Virus record (IMG/VR): IMGVR_UViG_3300011997_000014
Span: 1-25,839 of that record
Source: a virus
Length of the DNA: 25,839 nt
Direction: 5' to 3' (one strand)
Below, in pieces: positions 6,880 to 14,898 of the stretch; position 1 is the first letter of the stretch; each line of letters begins with the position of its first letter. The notes beneath the pieces were generated by a model. The model was not told where the DNA came from, ran no database searches, and worked only from the letters and a program-made list of their open reading frames with translations. The position numbers and the translations under genes are program-made.

Positions 6880-7386
6880 ATGTCAGCAAAATTCTCTCAG
6901 CTCGTTTCCTATTTCGAAAACCTTGCACGTTTGCATAAGGATATCGGTCACTCGGACAGCGAAAAACATTTCTTCCGGATGGAAGTGGATGAAGTGTTGG
7001 GAGGCATTAACCGGACGGATGTGAAGCACCCTTTTCTCATTCTTGAAGGTTATGGTTATGACTTCACCGATGATAAAAGTGACAATCTGCTTAAAAACCG
7101 CCGTGGCGCTTTTATGCTGATCGATCATGTCTCAGACCAGACTGATTTTGAAGCTATTCAATCAGCCTGGGAAAATATGGAAGAAATCGGAGATGAACTC
7201 CTGGTTAGGATGAAAACCGATAAACGAAATCCACTGGTACCGGCTATTCGTGATTTTGATTTCTCAAGCGTTGAAGCATCACTCCTGGTTAATGAATCTG
7301 ATGGAAACTACGGAATCCGATACACTTATGTTCTTACTTCACCACGAAGTAATGAAGTGAATCCGGATAAATGGTTAATCCCATAA
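6880..7386 (+). CDS. Hypothetical phage protein, tail-completion position
   Basis: The 168-residue acidic protein has a helical N-terminus (KFSQLVSYFENLARLHKDIGHS) and an alpha/beta body ending in TYVLTSPRSNEVNPDKW. The small acidic alpha/beta build and the position upstream of the tape measure resemble tail terminator or completion proteins, but I see no diagnostic motif. The ATG at 6880 follows ATTGATCAATCAAAAAT, a leader like the one before 3396. The gene precedes the next start by 10 nt. Confidence 0.65.
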   Translation: MSAKFSQLVSYFENLARLHKDIGHSDSEKHFFRMEVDEVLGGINRTDVKHPFLILEGYGYDFTDDKSDNLLKNRRGAFMLIDHVSDQTDFEAIQSAWENMEEIGDELLVRMKTDKRNPLVPAIRDFDFSSVEASLLVNESDGNYGIRYTYVLTSPRSNEVNPDKWLIP

Positions 7387-7396
7387 ATCGAACAGA

Positions 7397-7930
7397 ATGG
7401 GATATCTTAAGAACAATTTCGGAACCAACGGAAACTTTAAAGGAAAAGCATCAAGATACGTTTCCCAATCAACCGGCAGTCAGCCTGATCCCCAAACCGT
7501 CCAGCAACAGAATGCACTGGTTCAAAAGTGGGCTCCAATGGTTCGAAGCTCTCTTCGTGGAAGCGCACGTTGGTTTTCAGATGGAAAAACTGAATCATTT
7601 GTTATCCGCGATGGTGGCAAACAAACCGAAAGGAAATTAGCTGCCAGCATCATGAGCAAAGTTGGGAAAGAATTCGGTCTGGCCAATTACATTGGATTCT
7701 CCTTTGAACGTCATGGAGTATTCGTGCATAAAGGCGTTGGACGTGGATATCAGTCAAACGGAAATGGATTTGTCACTAGAACAGCCAAATATCCTGCCCG
7801 GGTTCGCGAACGTGTAGCTGTCGAATGGTTCAATCCTGTGCTGGATCGGAACATTCCTATTCTGGCCGATGAACTGGCCAACATCAATGCTGATGCTGCG
7901 GTGAATGCCACCCGGATGAGAATCAAATAA
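7397..7930 (+). CDS. Hypothetical basic phage protein upstream of the tape measure
   Basis: The 177-residue protein is strongly basic and Gly/Arg-rich. It has a disordered-looking N-terminus (MGYLKNNFGTNGNFKGKASR), a middle with KLAASIMSKVGKEFG and YIGFSFERHGVFVHKGVGRG, and a helical C-terminus ending in a basic motif. The size, charge and location match minor tail or head-tail joining proteins (HK97 gp10-like) found just before tape measure genes, but this is an inference. It is the last gene of the operon from late promoter 1; an inverted repeat and late promoter 2 follow. Confidence 0.65.
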   Translation: MGYLKNNFGTNGNFKGKASRYVSQSTGSQPDPQTVQQQNALVQKWAPMVRSSLRGSARWFSDGKTESFVIRDGGKQTERKLAASIMSKVGKEFGLANYIGFSFERHGVFVHKGVGRGYQSNGNGFVTRTAKYPARVRERVAVEWFNPVLDRNIPILADELANINADAAVNATRMRIK

Positions 7931-7948
7931 TCTGTAAACATTTTGCCC

Positions 7949-7983
7949 TTTTCTTTACACGTTATTAAAACATGTAAAGAAAA
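7949..7983. repeat. Inverted repeat between the connector operon and the tape measure gene
   Basis: TTTTCTTTACACGT (7949-7962) and ACATGTAAAGAAAA (7970-7983) pair over 14 positions with one mismatch, around a 7-nt loop. A stem ending in A instead of U on the + strand is not a typical intrinsic terminator here. It lies 14 nt upstream of late promoter 2, so it could be a weak terminator or a binding site for a dimeric regulator. Confidence 0.5.
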
Positions 7984-7996
7984 TCCACTTTTTTCC

Positions 7997-8032
7997 TGTC
8001 CTTTCCCTTCCTGTTTGCCAATCGGATATTTG
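7997..8032 (+). promoter_or_regulatory. Late promoter 2 (tape measure gene)
   Basis: TGTCCTTTC (7997-8005), 19-nt spacer, GATATTTG (8025-8032). The -7 box deviates in its first two bases, but spacing and the other bases match the five other copies. A start about 7 nt after the box would give a leader of only about 9 nt before the ATG at 8048. Confidence 0.8.
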
Positions 8033-8047
8033 TGAAAAATATCTTTT

Positions 8048-11000
8048 ATGGCAACTTCCTACAACAGGCGAATCAACCTTTACATCAACGGTCAGCAGGT
8101 CACCAATGACATTGCCAGTATCCGTGCCGAGATGAACAAGACCATCAACACCCAGGCACGAATGACTATCGGCTCCAAAGAGTATGTAGCCGAAGCATCC
8201 AAAATCAAACAGCTAAAAGCAATCATTGATCAGCACCGGGCTGATATTGGCCAGATTGAAAGCAAATGGTCCATGCGCAACATCGGAAGGATGTTTAATG
8301 ATTATTTCTCGATGGTCACCGCTTTTCTGGCTTCTTCTGTGGCTCTGGTGATGGGGGTAAAACAGATCATTCAAACATATAACGACTTTGAAGAGCGTCT
8401 GGATAACCTTTCAGCTTTAACCGGTTTGGCCGGTAAAGACCTGGAATGGCTGGGTGAAACAGCTAAGAAGATGTCAACAGACACCCTGGAAGGAGGAATA
8501 CGTGTCACCCAATCGGCTCAGCAAATTGTTGATGCATTTACCAAAGTAGGTTCGGCAAGACCTGAACTTCTAAAAAATAAAGAGGCCCTGGTAAATGTTA
8601 CCAAGGAAGCCATCATACTGGCCAATGCGGCCAAGATCGAACTGCAACCTGCCATTTCGGGCCTTACAATGGTAATGAACCAGTATAATGTATCTGCAGA
8701 CCAGGCCCGTCGGATCATTAATGTTCTGGGAGCAGGATCCAAGGAAGGTGCAGGGGAAATTCCATACCTGACCATCGGCTTTGAAAAAGCAGGAACCACC
8801 GCTTCCATGGCCGGACTCTCCATTGAAACACTTACTGCAACACTGGAAACCCTTGCACCCCGGTTTTCACAACCAGAAATTGCCGGTCGGGGACTACGTG
8901 GAATGTTACTCCATCTCCAACTTGGGGCTGATGATACCAACCCTGCCATCGTTGGTATGGGAACAGCCCTGGAAAACCTGGCTAAAAAAGTACTTACCCC
9001 ACAGGAACAACTTAAAATGTTTGGCCTTGAAAACATCAATGTTGCCAATACCCTGATTCAGAATGTGAAAGAATTCAGGCAATATGAGAAGGCAGTAACC
9101 GGAACTAATGTGGCCATCGAACAGGCAATCATTAATACCGGTAACAATAACGCCAAACTTGCCCAGGCCAAAAACCGGCTTAATGTGATGAGTATTGAAT
9201 TGGGTGAAAAACTGGCTCCGGCACTCCAGGTAAGTACCAGTGGATTGACTTATTTTATTAAGGCTTTAACAATCTCCATTGATTTTATATCCCGGCACAA
9301 AGTTTTGATACTATCGCTCATTTATTCCCTTACGGCATACACCATTGCAGCCAAGCTGGCAACAATGTGGGAAGCGAGGAAAAATAAAGAAACACTCTTA
9401 GGTATTGTTGCAGGGTGGCTTCAATCAGCTGCCTTTACTGCACAGTTTGCTGCAATATCCCTGTATAATGCAGGTGTTGCTCTGCTCTCAGGGAACCTGG
9501 CCGTGGCTTCGATTCAGTTCAGGGCCTTCAGCGCTGCCATGGCTGCAAACCCAATAGGGCTGTTTGTCGGATTAGTCGTTGCAGCAGGTACTGCCCTGTA
9601 CTTTTATTCCGGACAGATGACAGCTGCACAAAAAACGCAGTTAATGATGAATGAACTGAATCTGGAAGCTAAAAAAAGGATCGTTGAAGAAAAACTAGCC
9701 ATCGAAGATTTACTGGCCACTGCCCGAAACAAGAAACTTTCAGATGCAGAGCGCCTTCAAGCCATTGCAGAAATGCATAAACTTTCGCCTGCTACCCTTG
9801 GTAATATACAGTTGGAAAATGTCTACACCAAAGAGGCTACCGATTCCATTAATGTTTATATCAAGGCATTGGAAAGAAAAGCATTTGTTCAGGCAGCATC
9901 AGAGAAACTGATCGATATCGAAAAAGAACTTCTTGATCTCTCATCTGGCAAAGGTGCCGATATAACCTTCTGGCAAGCTTTGGGCAACAGCCTGCTTTCC
10001 TTTGGAAATGCTGCTGTTGCCCAGGGACGAAATGCCAATACAGCCTTTTCAAATATGACTGAGCAGCAGAAAGCCTTGTTACTGCAGAAGGAGAAACTGC
10101 TTTCGGTAACCAGGAAACAAAAGGAAGAAGATTCCAAATCCAGAGTGGACGGAGGCGCTGGTACTGGTGTTATTCTTGACCTTGTCCGGGCAAAAGAGCT
10201 GGAGCTGGAAACGGCCAACAAAATGCCGAGATCGACTGAAGCTGAGATAACCGCCCGTAATAAATCGATTGAATCTATCCAGAAGGAAATTGATCGGCTC
10301 AATGAACTTGGAACAAAAAAAGAAGGAAAAGCGGATGACAAACAGGATTCAGAAGCTGAAAAGAAGGAAAAAGAAAGGCTGAAAACGCTCATTGATAATG
10401 CCACAGCGCAGCATGAGGCAAAAATGGCACTAATCAAGAAAAGCCATTTAGAAACAAAAGGATCAGAAGATCAGTTCAAAGCCGACATGCTGATTGAAGA
10501 GATCAATTTTCAGCAGGCTAAAATGGCTATCTATGAGAAGGGAAGCAAAGAATATGAAGCGGCTTATTCCCAGTCTTTGCAATTGCAGGTTGATGCGCAA
10601 AAAACAGTCAAAGACCTGTTGGAAAAGGCAGATAAAGAACTGGCCGATGCCAAGGTGGAAAACCTTGCAGAGGGCATCAAAAAGCAGAAGGCCATTGAGG
10701 AAAACCGGTGGGCAGATGAACTTGCCGGACTAAAAAAACAACTGCTGGATAAAACGGATCTGAAAGAGCAGGAAGTAGCCCTTAATGATACCATTAATAA
10801 AACCATCCAGGAAAAGACATCCGCTCACCTGAAAATAATGTCTGACCTGGAAAAGGCAGAAAATGAGCAACGGATCATGGATGCAGCACTTATTCGTCAG
10901 GCGAAAGCCACCACGGACGAGGAAGAGTTTGCAGCAAAGCGTGATATGGCCCAGGCAGAATATCAGCAGGATTTGATTGATGCCAATGATAATGCCGCTA

Positions 11001-11788
11001 AAATTGCTGTGGCTGAGCGCAGTCTATCGGATAAACTTGTTCAAATCAAACTGGATGAACTGGCCAAGAAACAGGAAATCGGTGATGCTGTTTTCTCAGC
11101 CGCAAATTCATTGTTTGGTGGTCTGGCTGAGCTGGCTGGAAAAGAAACAGCCATGGGCAAAGCAATGTTCCTTTTTCAGCAAGCAGCTGCAATAGGCCAG
11201 GTCATCTTTAATACCGCCATTGCCAATGCTAAGGCAGTAGCCACATTTCCACTAACACTAGGGATGCCCTGGGTGGCCATTAATACCGCTTCTGCCATTG
11301 GCAGCATTGCTTCCATTGTTGCCCAGTCTATCGCTAATTTCTCACAACCTAAAGGTTATGCCAGTGGTGGATATACAGGCGCAGGAGGAAAGAATGAACC
11401 TGCCGGAATAGTCCACAAAGGAGAATATGTCATCCCTGCCGATATGCTTCGCAATCCGCAGATCGCCATGATGGTGGCCGGATTGGAGAACATGAGGCAA
11501 ACCAGATACACCATTACTCCGGGAGCATACCAAACAAGTAAATCCAAAGGTTTTTCTTCGGGTGGTTATACCACTGATGCAAATTCTATTTCCCATTCAG
11601 CACTAAACAGCTTGCTTGGAAAACTGTCCGGCATTAATCCAACTGGCCAAAACCAAAATGAGATTTTATCAGCCTTAGCTTTGGCTGTGTCTGATTTGAA
11701 AAATTGGAATCCATCTATTTCTATCGAAGCTTATGAGCGCAAACGTGAACAATACCAGAAAACTACAAACAGCGGATTAAAAAGATAG
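8048..11788 (+). CDS. Phage tail tape measure protein (TP901-like core)
   Basis: At 1246 residues it is the longest gene in the window. The N-terminal third (about 110-410) has the TP901-type core, with helices rich in Ala, Gly and Thr (NDFEERLDNLSALTGL, then STDTLEGGIRVTQSAQQIVDAF, and AGRGLRGMLLHLQLG). Hydrophobic segments lie at about 87-107, 418-438, 501-521 and 1035-1096. A long Lys/Glu/Ala coiled coil spans roughly 530-1010. The C-terminus has the usual Gly-rich GYASGGYTGAGGK followed by GIVHKGEYVIPADM (about 1103-1133). Tape measure proteins fill the tail lumen, set tail length and help genome entry through their membrane segments. The length suggests a long tail. With no sheath seen, a siphovirus-like tail is the simplest reading. 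It has its own late promoter. Confidence 0.93.
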   Translation: MATSYNRRINLYINGQQVTNDIASIRAEMNKTINTQARMTIGSKEYVAEASKIKQLKAIIDQHRADIGQIESKWSMRNIGRMFNDYFSMVTAFLASSVALVMGVKQIIQTYNDFEERLDNLSALTGLAGKDLEWLGETAKKMSTDTLEGGIRVTQSAQQIVDAFTKVGSARPELLKNKEALVNVTKEAIILANAAKIELQPAISGLTMVMNQYNVSADQARRIINVLGAGSKEGAGEIPYLTIGFEKAGTTASMAGLSIETLTATLETLAPRFSQPEIAGRGLRGMLLHLQLGADDTNPAIVGMGTALENLAKKVLTPQEQLKMFGLENINVANTLIQNVKEFRQYEKAVTGTNVAIEQAIINTGNNNAKLAQAKNRLNVMSIELGEKLAPALQVSTSGLTYFIKALTISIDFISRHKVLILSLIYSLTAYTIAAKLATMWEARKNKETLLGIVAGWLQSAAFTAQFAAISLYNAGVALLSGNLAVASIQFRAFSAAMAANPIGLFVGLVVAAGTALYFYSGQMTAAQKTQLMMNELNLEAKKRIVEEKLAIEDLLATARNKKLSDAERLQAIAEMHKLSPATLGNIQLENVYTKEATDSINVYIKALERKAFVQAASEKLIDIEKELLDLSSGKGADITFWQALGNSLLSFGNAAVAQGRNANTAFSNMTEQQKALLLQKEKLLSVTRKQKEEDSKSRVDGGAGTGVILDLVRAKELELETANKMPRSTEAEITARNKSIESIQKEIDRLNELGTKKEGKADDKQDSEAEKKEKERLKTLIDNATAQHEAKMALIKKSHLETKGSEDQFKADMLIEEINFQQAKMAIYEKGSKEYEAAYSQSLQLQVDAQKTVKDLLEKADKELADAKVENLAEGIKKQKAIEENRWADELAGLKKQLLDKTDLKEQEVALNDTINKTIQEKTSAHLKIMSDLEKAENEQRIMDAALIRQAKATTDEEEFAAKRDMAQAEYQQDLIDANDNAAKIAVAERSLSDKLVQIKLDELAKKQEIGDAVFSAANSLFGGLAELAGKETAMGKAMFLFQQAAAIGQVIFNTAIANAKAVATFPLTLGMPWVAINTASAIGSIASIVAQSIANFSQPKGYASGGYTGAGGKNEPAGIVHKGEYVIPADMLRNPQIAMMVAGLENMRQTRYTITPGAYQTSKSKGFSSGGYTTDANSISHSALNSLLGKLSGINPTGQNQNEILSALALAVSDLKNWNPSISIEAYERKREQYQKTTNSGLKR

Positions 11789-11811
11789 GTGGTAATAGAG
11801 CCTGTCGAACT

Positions 11812-11847
11812 TGTCCTTTCCTGCCTTTTCTTATCATCATACATTTG
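11812..11847 (+). promoter_or_regulatory. Late promoter 3 (distal tail and fibre operon)
   Basis: TGTCCTTTC (11812-11820), 19-nt spacer, TACATTTG (11840-11847). Both boxes are identical to those of late promoter 1 although the surrounding sequence differs. It lies 23 nt after the tape measure stop. The predicted leader before the ATG at 11911 is about 57 nt. Confidence 0.88.
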
Positions 11848-11910
11848 ATTTAGATATTAATGGATTTATTGATTTCTCATTTCTGTTTTTACGCTTAAAA
11901 CACCTTTTCA

Positions 11911-13074
11911 ATGTTAGTTACGCATGAAATAACTGGGGGGTTGGTTCATCTTTCAGGCAATCCAATTCAAATAACCGTTACTGCAAGTGGAGTAAAGCCA
12001 AATCACAAACTCGCGGTTAAAGTCACTTGTGATGCTTTGATGGGATCTCCCTTTGTGGAAGAAATTGCTCCAAAGAACTTAATATCCGTTTTCGATATTT
12101 CCGGATTCATCGATCAGCCGGTGAACTACGATTTCGATTTTCCGGCTGTCGGCGTAGTTACTGCTCATCCGAAATTAGCTTTTTCGGTTATCATCGATAT
12201 CGGTGAGGTATGGACAGATTCTTCCGGCAACCGTCAGGTGTCATGGAATAACCTGTCAACAAACAATTCACTTACAGTCATCAAAGGCAAACTACGGCCT
12301 TATGAACTGGGTATTCTGAATGATTCCGACAAAAGCTTTGCAAGTGAATACATTGAAGGAGGTAAATTCCTGACCCACCTTCCAAATAACCAGGTTGTTT
12401 CACCAACCCAGATCGTAAAGCTCTGGTACCTCTCCCGATGGACCAACGTCCATAATGCGAACTGGATACTTTCAGTTAAAACAGACCTGAAAATTGCTCG
12501 TCTTTACAAGCCTTCAGGAACCTGTGTACTGGATCCTATAAGTGGATTACTTGAGTTCTCGTTTAATCCTGCTTTTGTTGGTTTTGATCTTAAGCCCGGA
12601 GAGACAATACTCAGCTATACCTTTTGGCTTTATGACTCGGAAAACGAAATTTCAGAGCGGCGTACCTATATCGTTGATAATGCTTACTATGAAAAGGCTT
12701 TTACATTCATTTACGTTAATCCTCTCTCTGGTATTGATTGTATATGGCTTACCGGTCCATCCACTGAAGGACTTAAAACAGAATCCGAAATTGCATACCG
12801 TGCAGTTCCTGTTCTGGCCGGTTCCAAGGTAGCCAGTCAAAAAACGATTTCATCCAGCTCACAGCGGACCTGGGAACTGAACACCGGCCCAAAATCACAA
12901 ACTGAAATACTCGCTTTGCGTGATTTTCTATCAACCAAACAGTGTTGGATGGTAGATCCTCAGAATCCAGAAAAGCTTATTCCGGTAAATATTGAACCTG
13001 GTGATAACAAACTTTTTGATAGCGGGGAAGATATTCAGAACCTGGACATTAAAATACTGGAGGCTCACCGATGA
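11911..13074 (+). CDS. Putative distal tail / baseplate protein
   Basis: The 387-residue protein is predicted to be almost entirely beta-structured, with a repeated strand pattern and no signal peptide (MLVTHEITGGLVHLSGNPIQITVTASG). The C-terminal part (TWELNTGPKSQTEILALRDFLSTKQCWMVD) resembles the end of distal tail proteins, where a sandwich domain is closed by a helix. The position directly after the tape measure is where a distal tail (Dit-like) protein is expected. The identification rests on position and fold character. Its TGA overlaps the next ATG (ATGA at 13071). Confidence 0.6.
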   Translation: MLVTHEITGGLVHLSGNPIQITVTASGVKPNHKLAVKVTCDALMGSPFVEEIAPKNLISVFDISGFIDQPVNYDFDFPAVGVVTAHPKLAFSVIIDIGEVWTDSSGNRQVSWNNLSTNNSLTVIKGKLRPYELGILNDSDKSFASEYIEGGKFLTHLPNNQVVSPTQIVKLWYLSRWTNVHNANWILSVKTDLKIARLYKPSGTCVLDPISGLLEFSFNPAFVGFDLKPGETILSYTFWLYDSENEISERRTYIVDNAYYEKAFTFIYVNPLSGIDCIWLTGPSTEGLKTESEIAYRAVPVLAGSKVASQKTISSSSQRTWELNTGPKSQTEILALRDFLSTKQCWMVDPQNPEKLIPVNIEPGDNKLFDSGEDIQNLDIKILEAHR

Positions 13075-13799
13075 AAGGCAGAGTGCAACTAAAAGATATT
13101 TGGAAAGATCCCAATATAAAGGAGTTGATCGATTCGCTTTGGCGAGAGTATCCTGGTCTTTACAACGAAAAGTATGATCGTGATCCTGAGAAATGGCTCC
13201 TTAATATTTTAGGTCAGGATGTAGAATATGGTCAGGCGTTGGGTCAGGATCATTCCATTAATGGGAATGAGTCAACAGCCATTGGTATTGGTGCTATTAC
13301 CCGGGCCTTTCGGGAAATCATCCTTGGTAGTTATGCTACCGAAGATCCCCTGGCAAACCCTGATCAGTGGAAGGCAATCGATAGGCTTATAACAGTTGGA
13401 AAAGGAATCAATGATTCCAATCGTGAAGATGCCCTTATTCTTTTTAAGTCAGGATTGCTTGAACTCTTTAATGGCATCCAGATTAAAAAGTACGATCACA
13501 GAACAGCGCAGGGTGAGCTTGTAGAACCCGAGGATGGAACACTACAGTTTACACCAGAAAAAGGCCTTGAACTTAGGGAAAACAATAAATGGAATAAGGT
13601 TGGGGATAAACACTATCACCATGAACAGGTAAACCCATCCAGAGTATGGGAGATCACTCATAATCTGGCTAAATACCCAACAGTAACAATTACTGATGTT
13701 TCCGGGAATGAGTATGAAGGGGATGTAAAACAAATAGATGAAAATATGATGGTATTAACCTTTTCGGCAGCCCTGTCGGGTTATGCCGATTTAAACTAA
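13071..13799 (+). CDS. Putative tail fibre / baseplate-associated protein
   Basis: The 242-residue protein has a helical N-terminus (LKDIWKDPNIKELIDSLWREYPGLYNEKYD). A short head-repeat-like part follows (LGQDHSINGNESTAIGIG, about 61-78). Its C-terminal domain, WEITHNLAKYPTVTITD...GYADLN (about 189-242), resembles the end of the next protein (VTHGLNTMATMAVIS... to the C-terminus). The two genes therefore seem to carry related terminal beta domains, typical of fibre tips. It starts 4 nt inside the previous gene. It may be a short fibre or a fibre-attachment protein. Confidence 0.6.
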   Translation: MKGRVQLKDIWKDPNIKELIDSLWREYPGLYNEKYDRDPEKWLLNILGQDVEYGQALGQDHSINGNESTAIGIGAITRAFREIILGSYATEDPLANPDQWKAIDRLITVGKGINDSNREDALILFKSGLLELFNGIQIKKYDHRTAQGELVEPEDGTLQFTPEKGLELRENNKWNKVGDKHYHHEQVNPSRVWEITHNLAKYPTVTITDVSGNEYEGDVKQIDENMMVLTFSAALSGYADLN

Positions 13800-13805
13800 A
13801 ATTAA

Positions 13806-14888
13806 ATGGCAAAAAAGACGTTTTTAATTGATTTAGACCTGGCTCTAAATCAGCTTCTTCAGGCAAGGCTTGAGAATTTAGCAACAGCTCCAACCCCCTC
13901 TCCGGGTAGAGTTTACTGGAATACTACCGACAAGTTGGTCTATTACTATGATGGAACCAGTTGGCAAGCACTTGTTATAAGTTCCGATTCGAGAATGACC
14001 AATGCCCGTACTCCAACTTCGCACGTTATCGCAACCAATCTGGCTTTGGGAGCGGAACACACCATCTCTGGAGCAGCAGCCGGTCAGGTCCTTCGGGCAT
14101 CAGGGGCAAACGCGGCAAACTTTCAACAGTTGGCTCATACTGATCTTTCCGGCGTTGGCACAAATACCCATGCCCAGATTGATACCCACATTGCTGATGC
14201 AACCAAACACAGGTTAATTAATGATGCCGCTATTCTTGGAGCAACTACTGAATTATTCTCCGCGGATAAGGTTTTACAATTGATTAATGCCATCAATACA
14301 ACTATTTCTGGAAGTTTAATCTACAAAGGAGGTTATGATGCAGCAGCCAACAGTCCGCTTTTGGATGCAACTCCCATTGGAGGTATTAAAACAGGTTGGA
14401 CTTATGTAGTTACCGCTGCCGGAACATTCTTTGCTGAAGATATTCAGATTGGTGATATGGTTATTGCCAAACAGGATAATCCAACTTTGGCAGCACACTG
14501 GACAACAGTCAATAAAAACATACCAGACATTATCGCTGCTTCAGAAACAGCCCAGGGTATCATTGAAATTGCCACTACTGCGGAAGTTGCTGCAGGAACG
14601 GATGATTTAAGAGCTGTTACCCCGCTGAAACTGAAACAGGCATTAGGTACAACCGGAACTCTGTCCCTGGTTCGTAAGTTCACCCAGACAATTGGTGATG
14701 GTGCAGCTTTGACTTATCCTGTTACTCATGGACTAAATACAATGGCCACCATGGCCGTCATATCCAGAACTGCAGCTCCATTTGATGCTGTGGAATGTGA
14801 GATTATTGATACCAGTGTTAACGTAACGACTTTCAACTTCAATGTAGCTCCAACGGCGGGTCAATACACGGTAGTAATCATGGGCTAA
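13806..14888 (+). CDS. Phage tail fibre protein
   Basis: The 360-residue protein begins with an attachment-type helix (LIDLDLALNQLLQARLENLATAP), followed by a strand module common in phage fibres (PGRVYWNTTDKLVYYYDGTSWQAL, about 35-58). ETAQGIIEIATTAEVAAGTD (about 245-264), continuing DLRAVTPLKLKQAL, is the classic phage fibre repeat seen in many tail fibres. The C-terminal beta domain (about 295-360) resembles that of the preceding protein. Fibres of this kind bind the host surface. The gene lies 6 nt after the previous stop and 10 nt before the next start. Confidence 0.82.
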   Translation: MAKKTFLIDLDLALNQLLQARLENLATAPTPSPGRVYWNTTDKLVYYYDGTSWQALVISSDSRMTNARTPTSHVIATNLALGAEHTISGAAAGQVLRASGANAANFQQLAHTDLSGVGTNTHAQIDTHIADATKHRLINDAAILGATTELFSADKVLQLINAINTTISGSLIYKGGYDAAANSPLLDATPIGGIKTGWTYVVTAAGTFFAEDIQIGDMVIAKQDNPTLAAHWTTVNKNIPDIIAASETAQGIIEIATTAEVAAGTDDLRAVTPLKLKQALGTTGTLSLVRKFTQTIGDGAALTYPVTHGLNTMATMAVISRTAAPFDAVECEIIDTSVNVTTFNFNVAPTAGQYTVVIMG

Positions 14889-14898
14889 AATAAAGATT

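Noticed and set aside
8518-9048. Minus-strand frame of 176 codons in the tape measure gene, and a similar one at 9889-10437
   Set aside because: Ser/Ala-rich shadows caused by the codon pattern of the tape measure gene; no promoter or start context.
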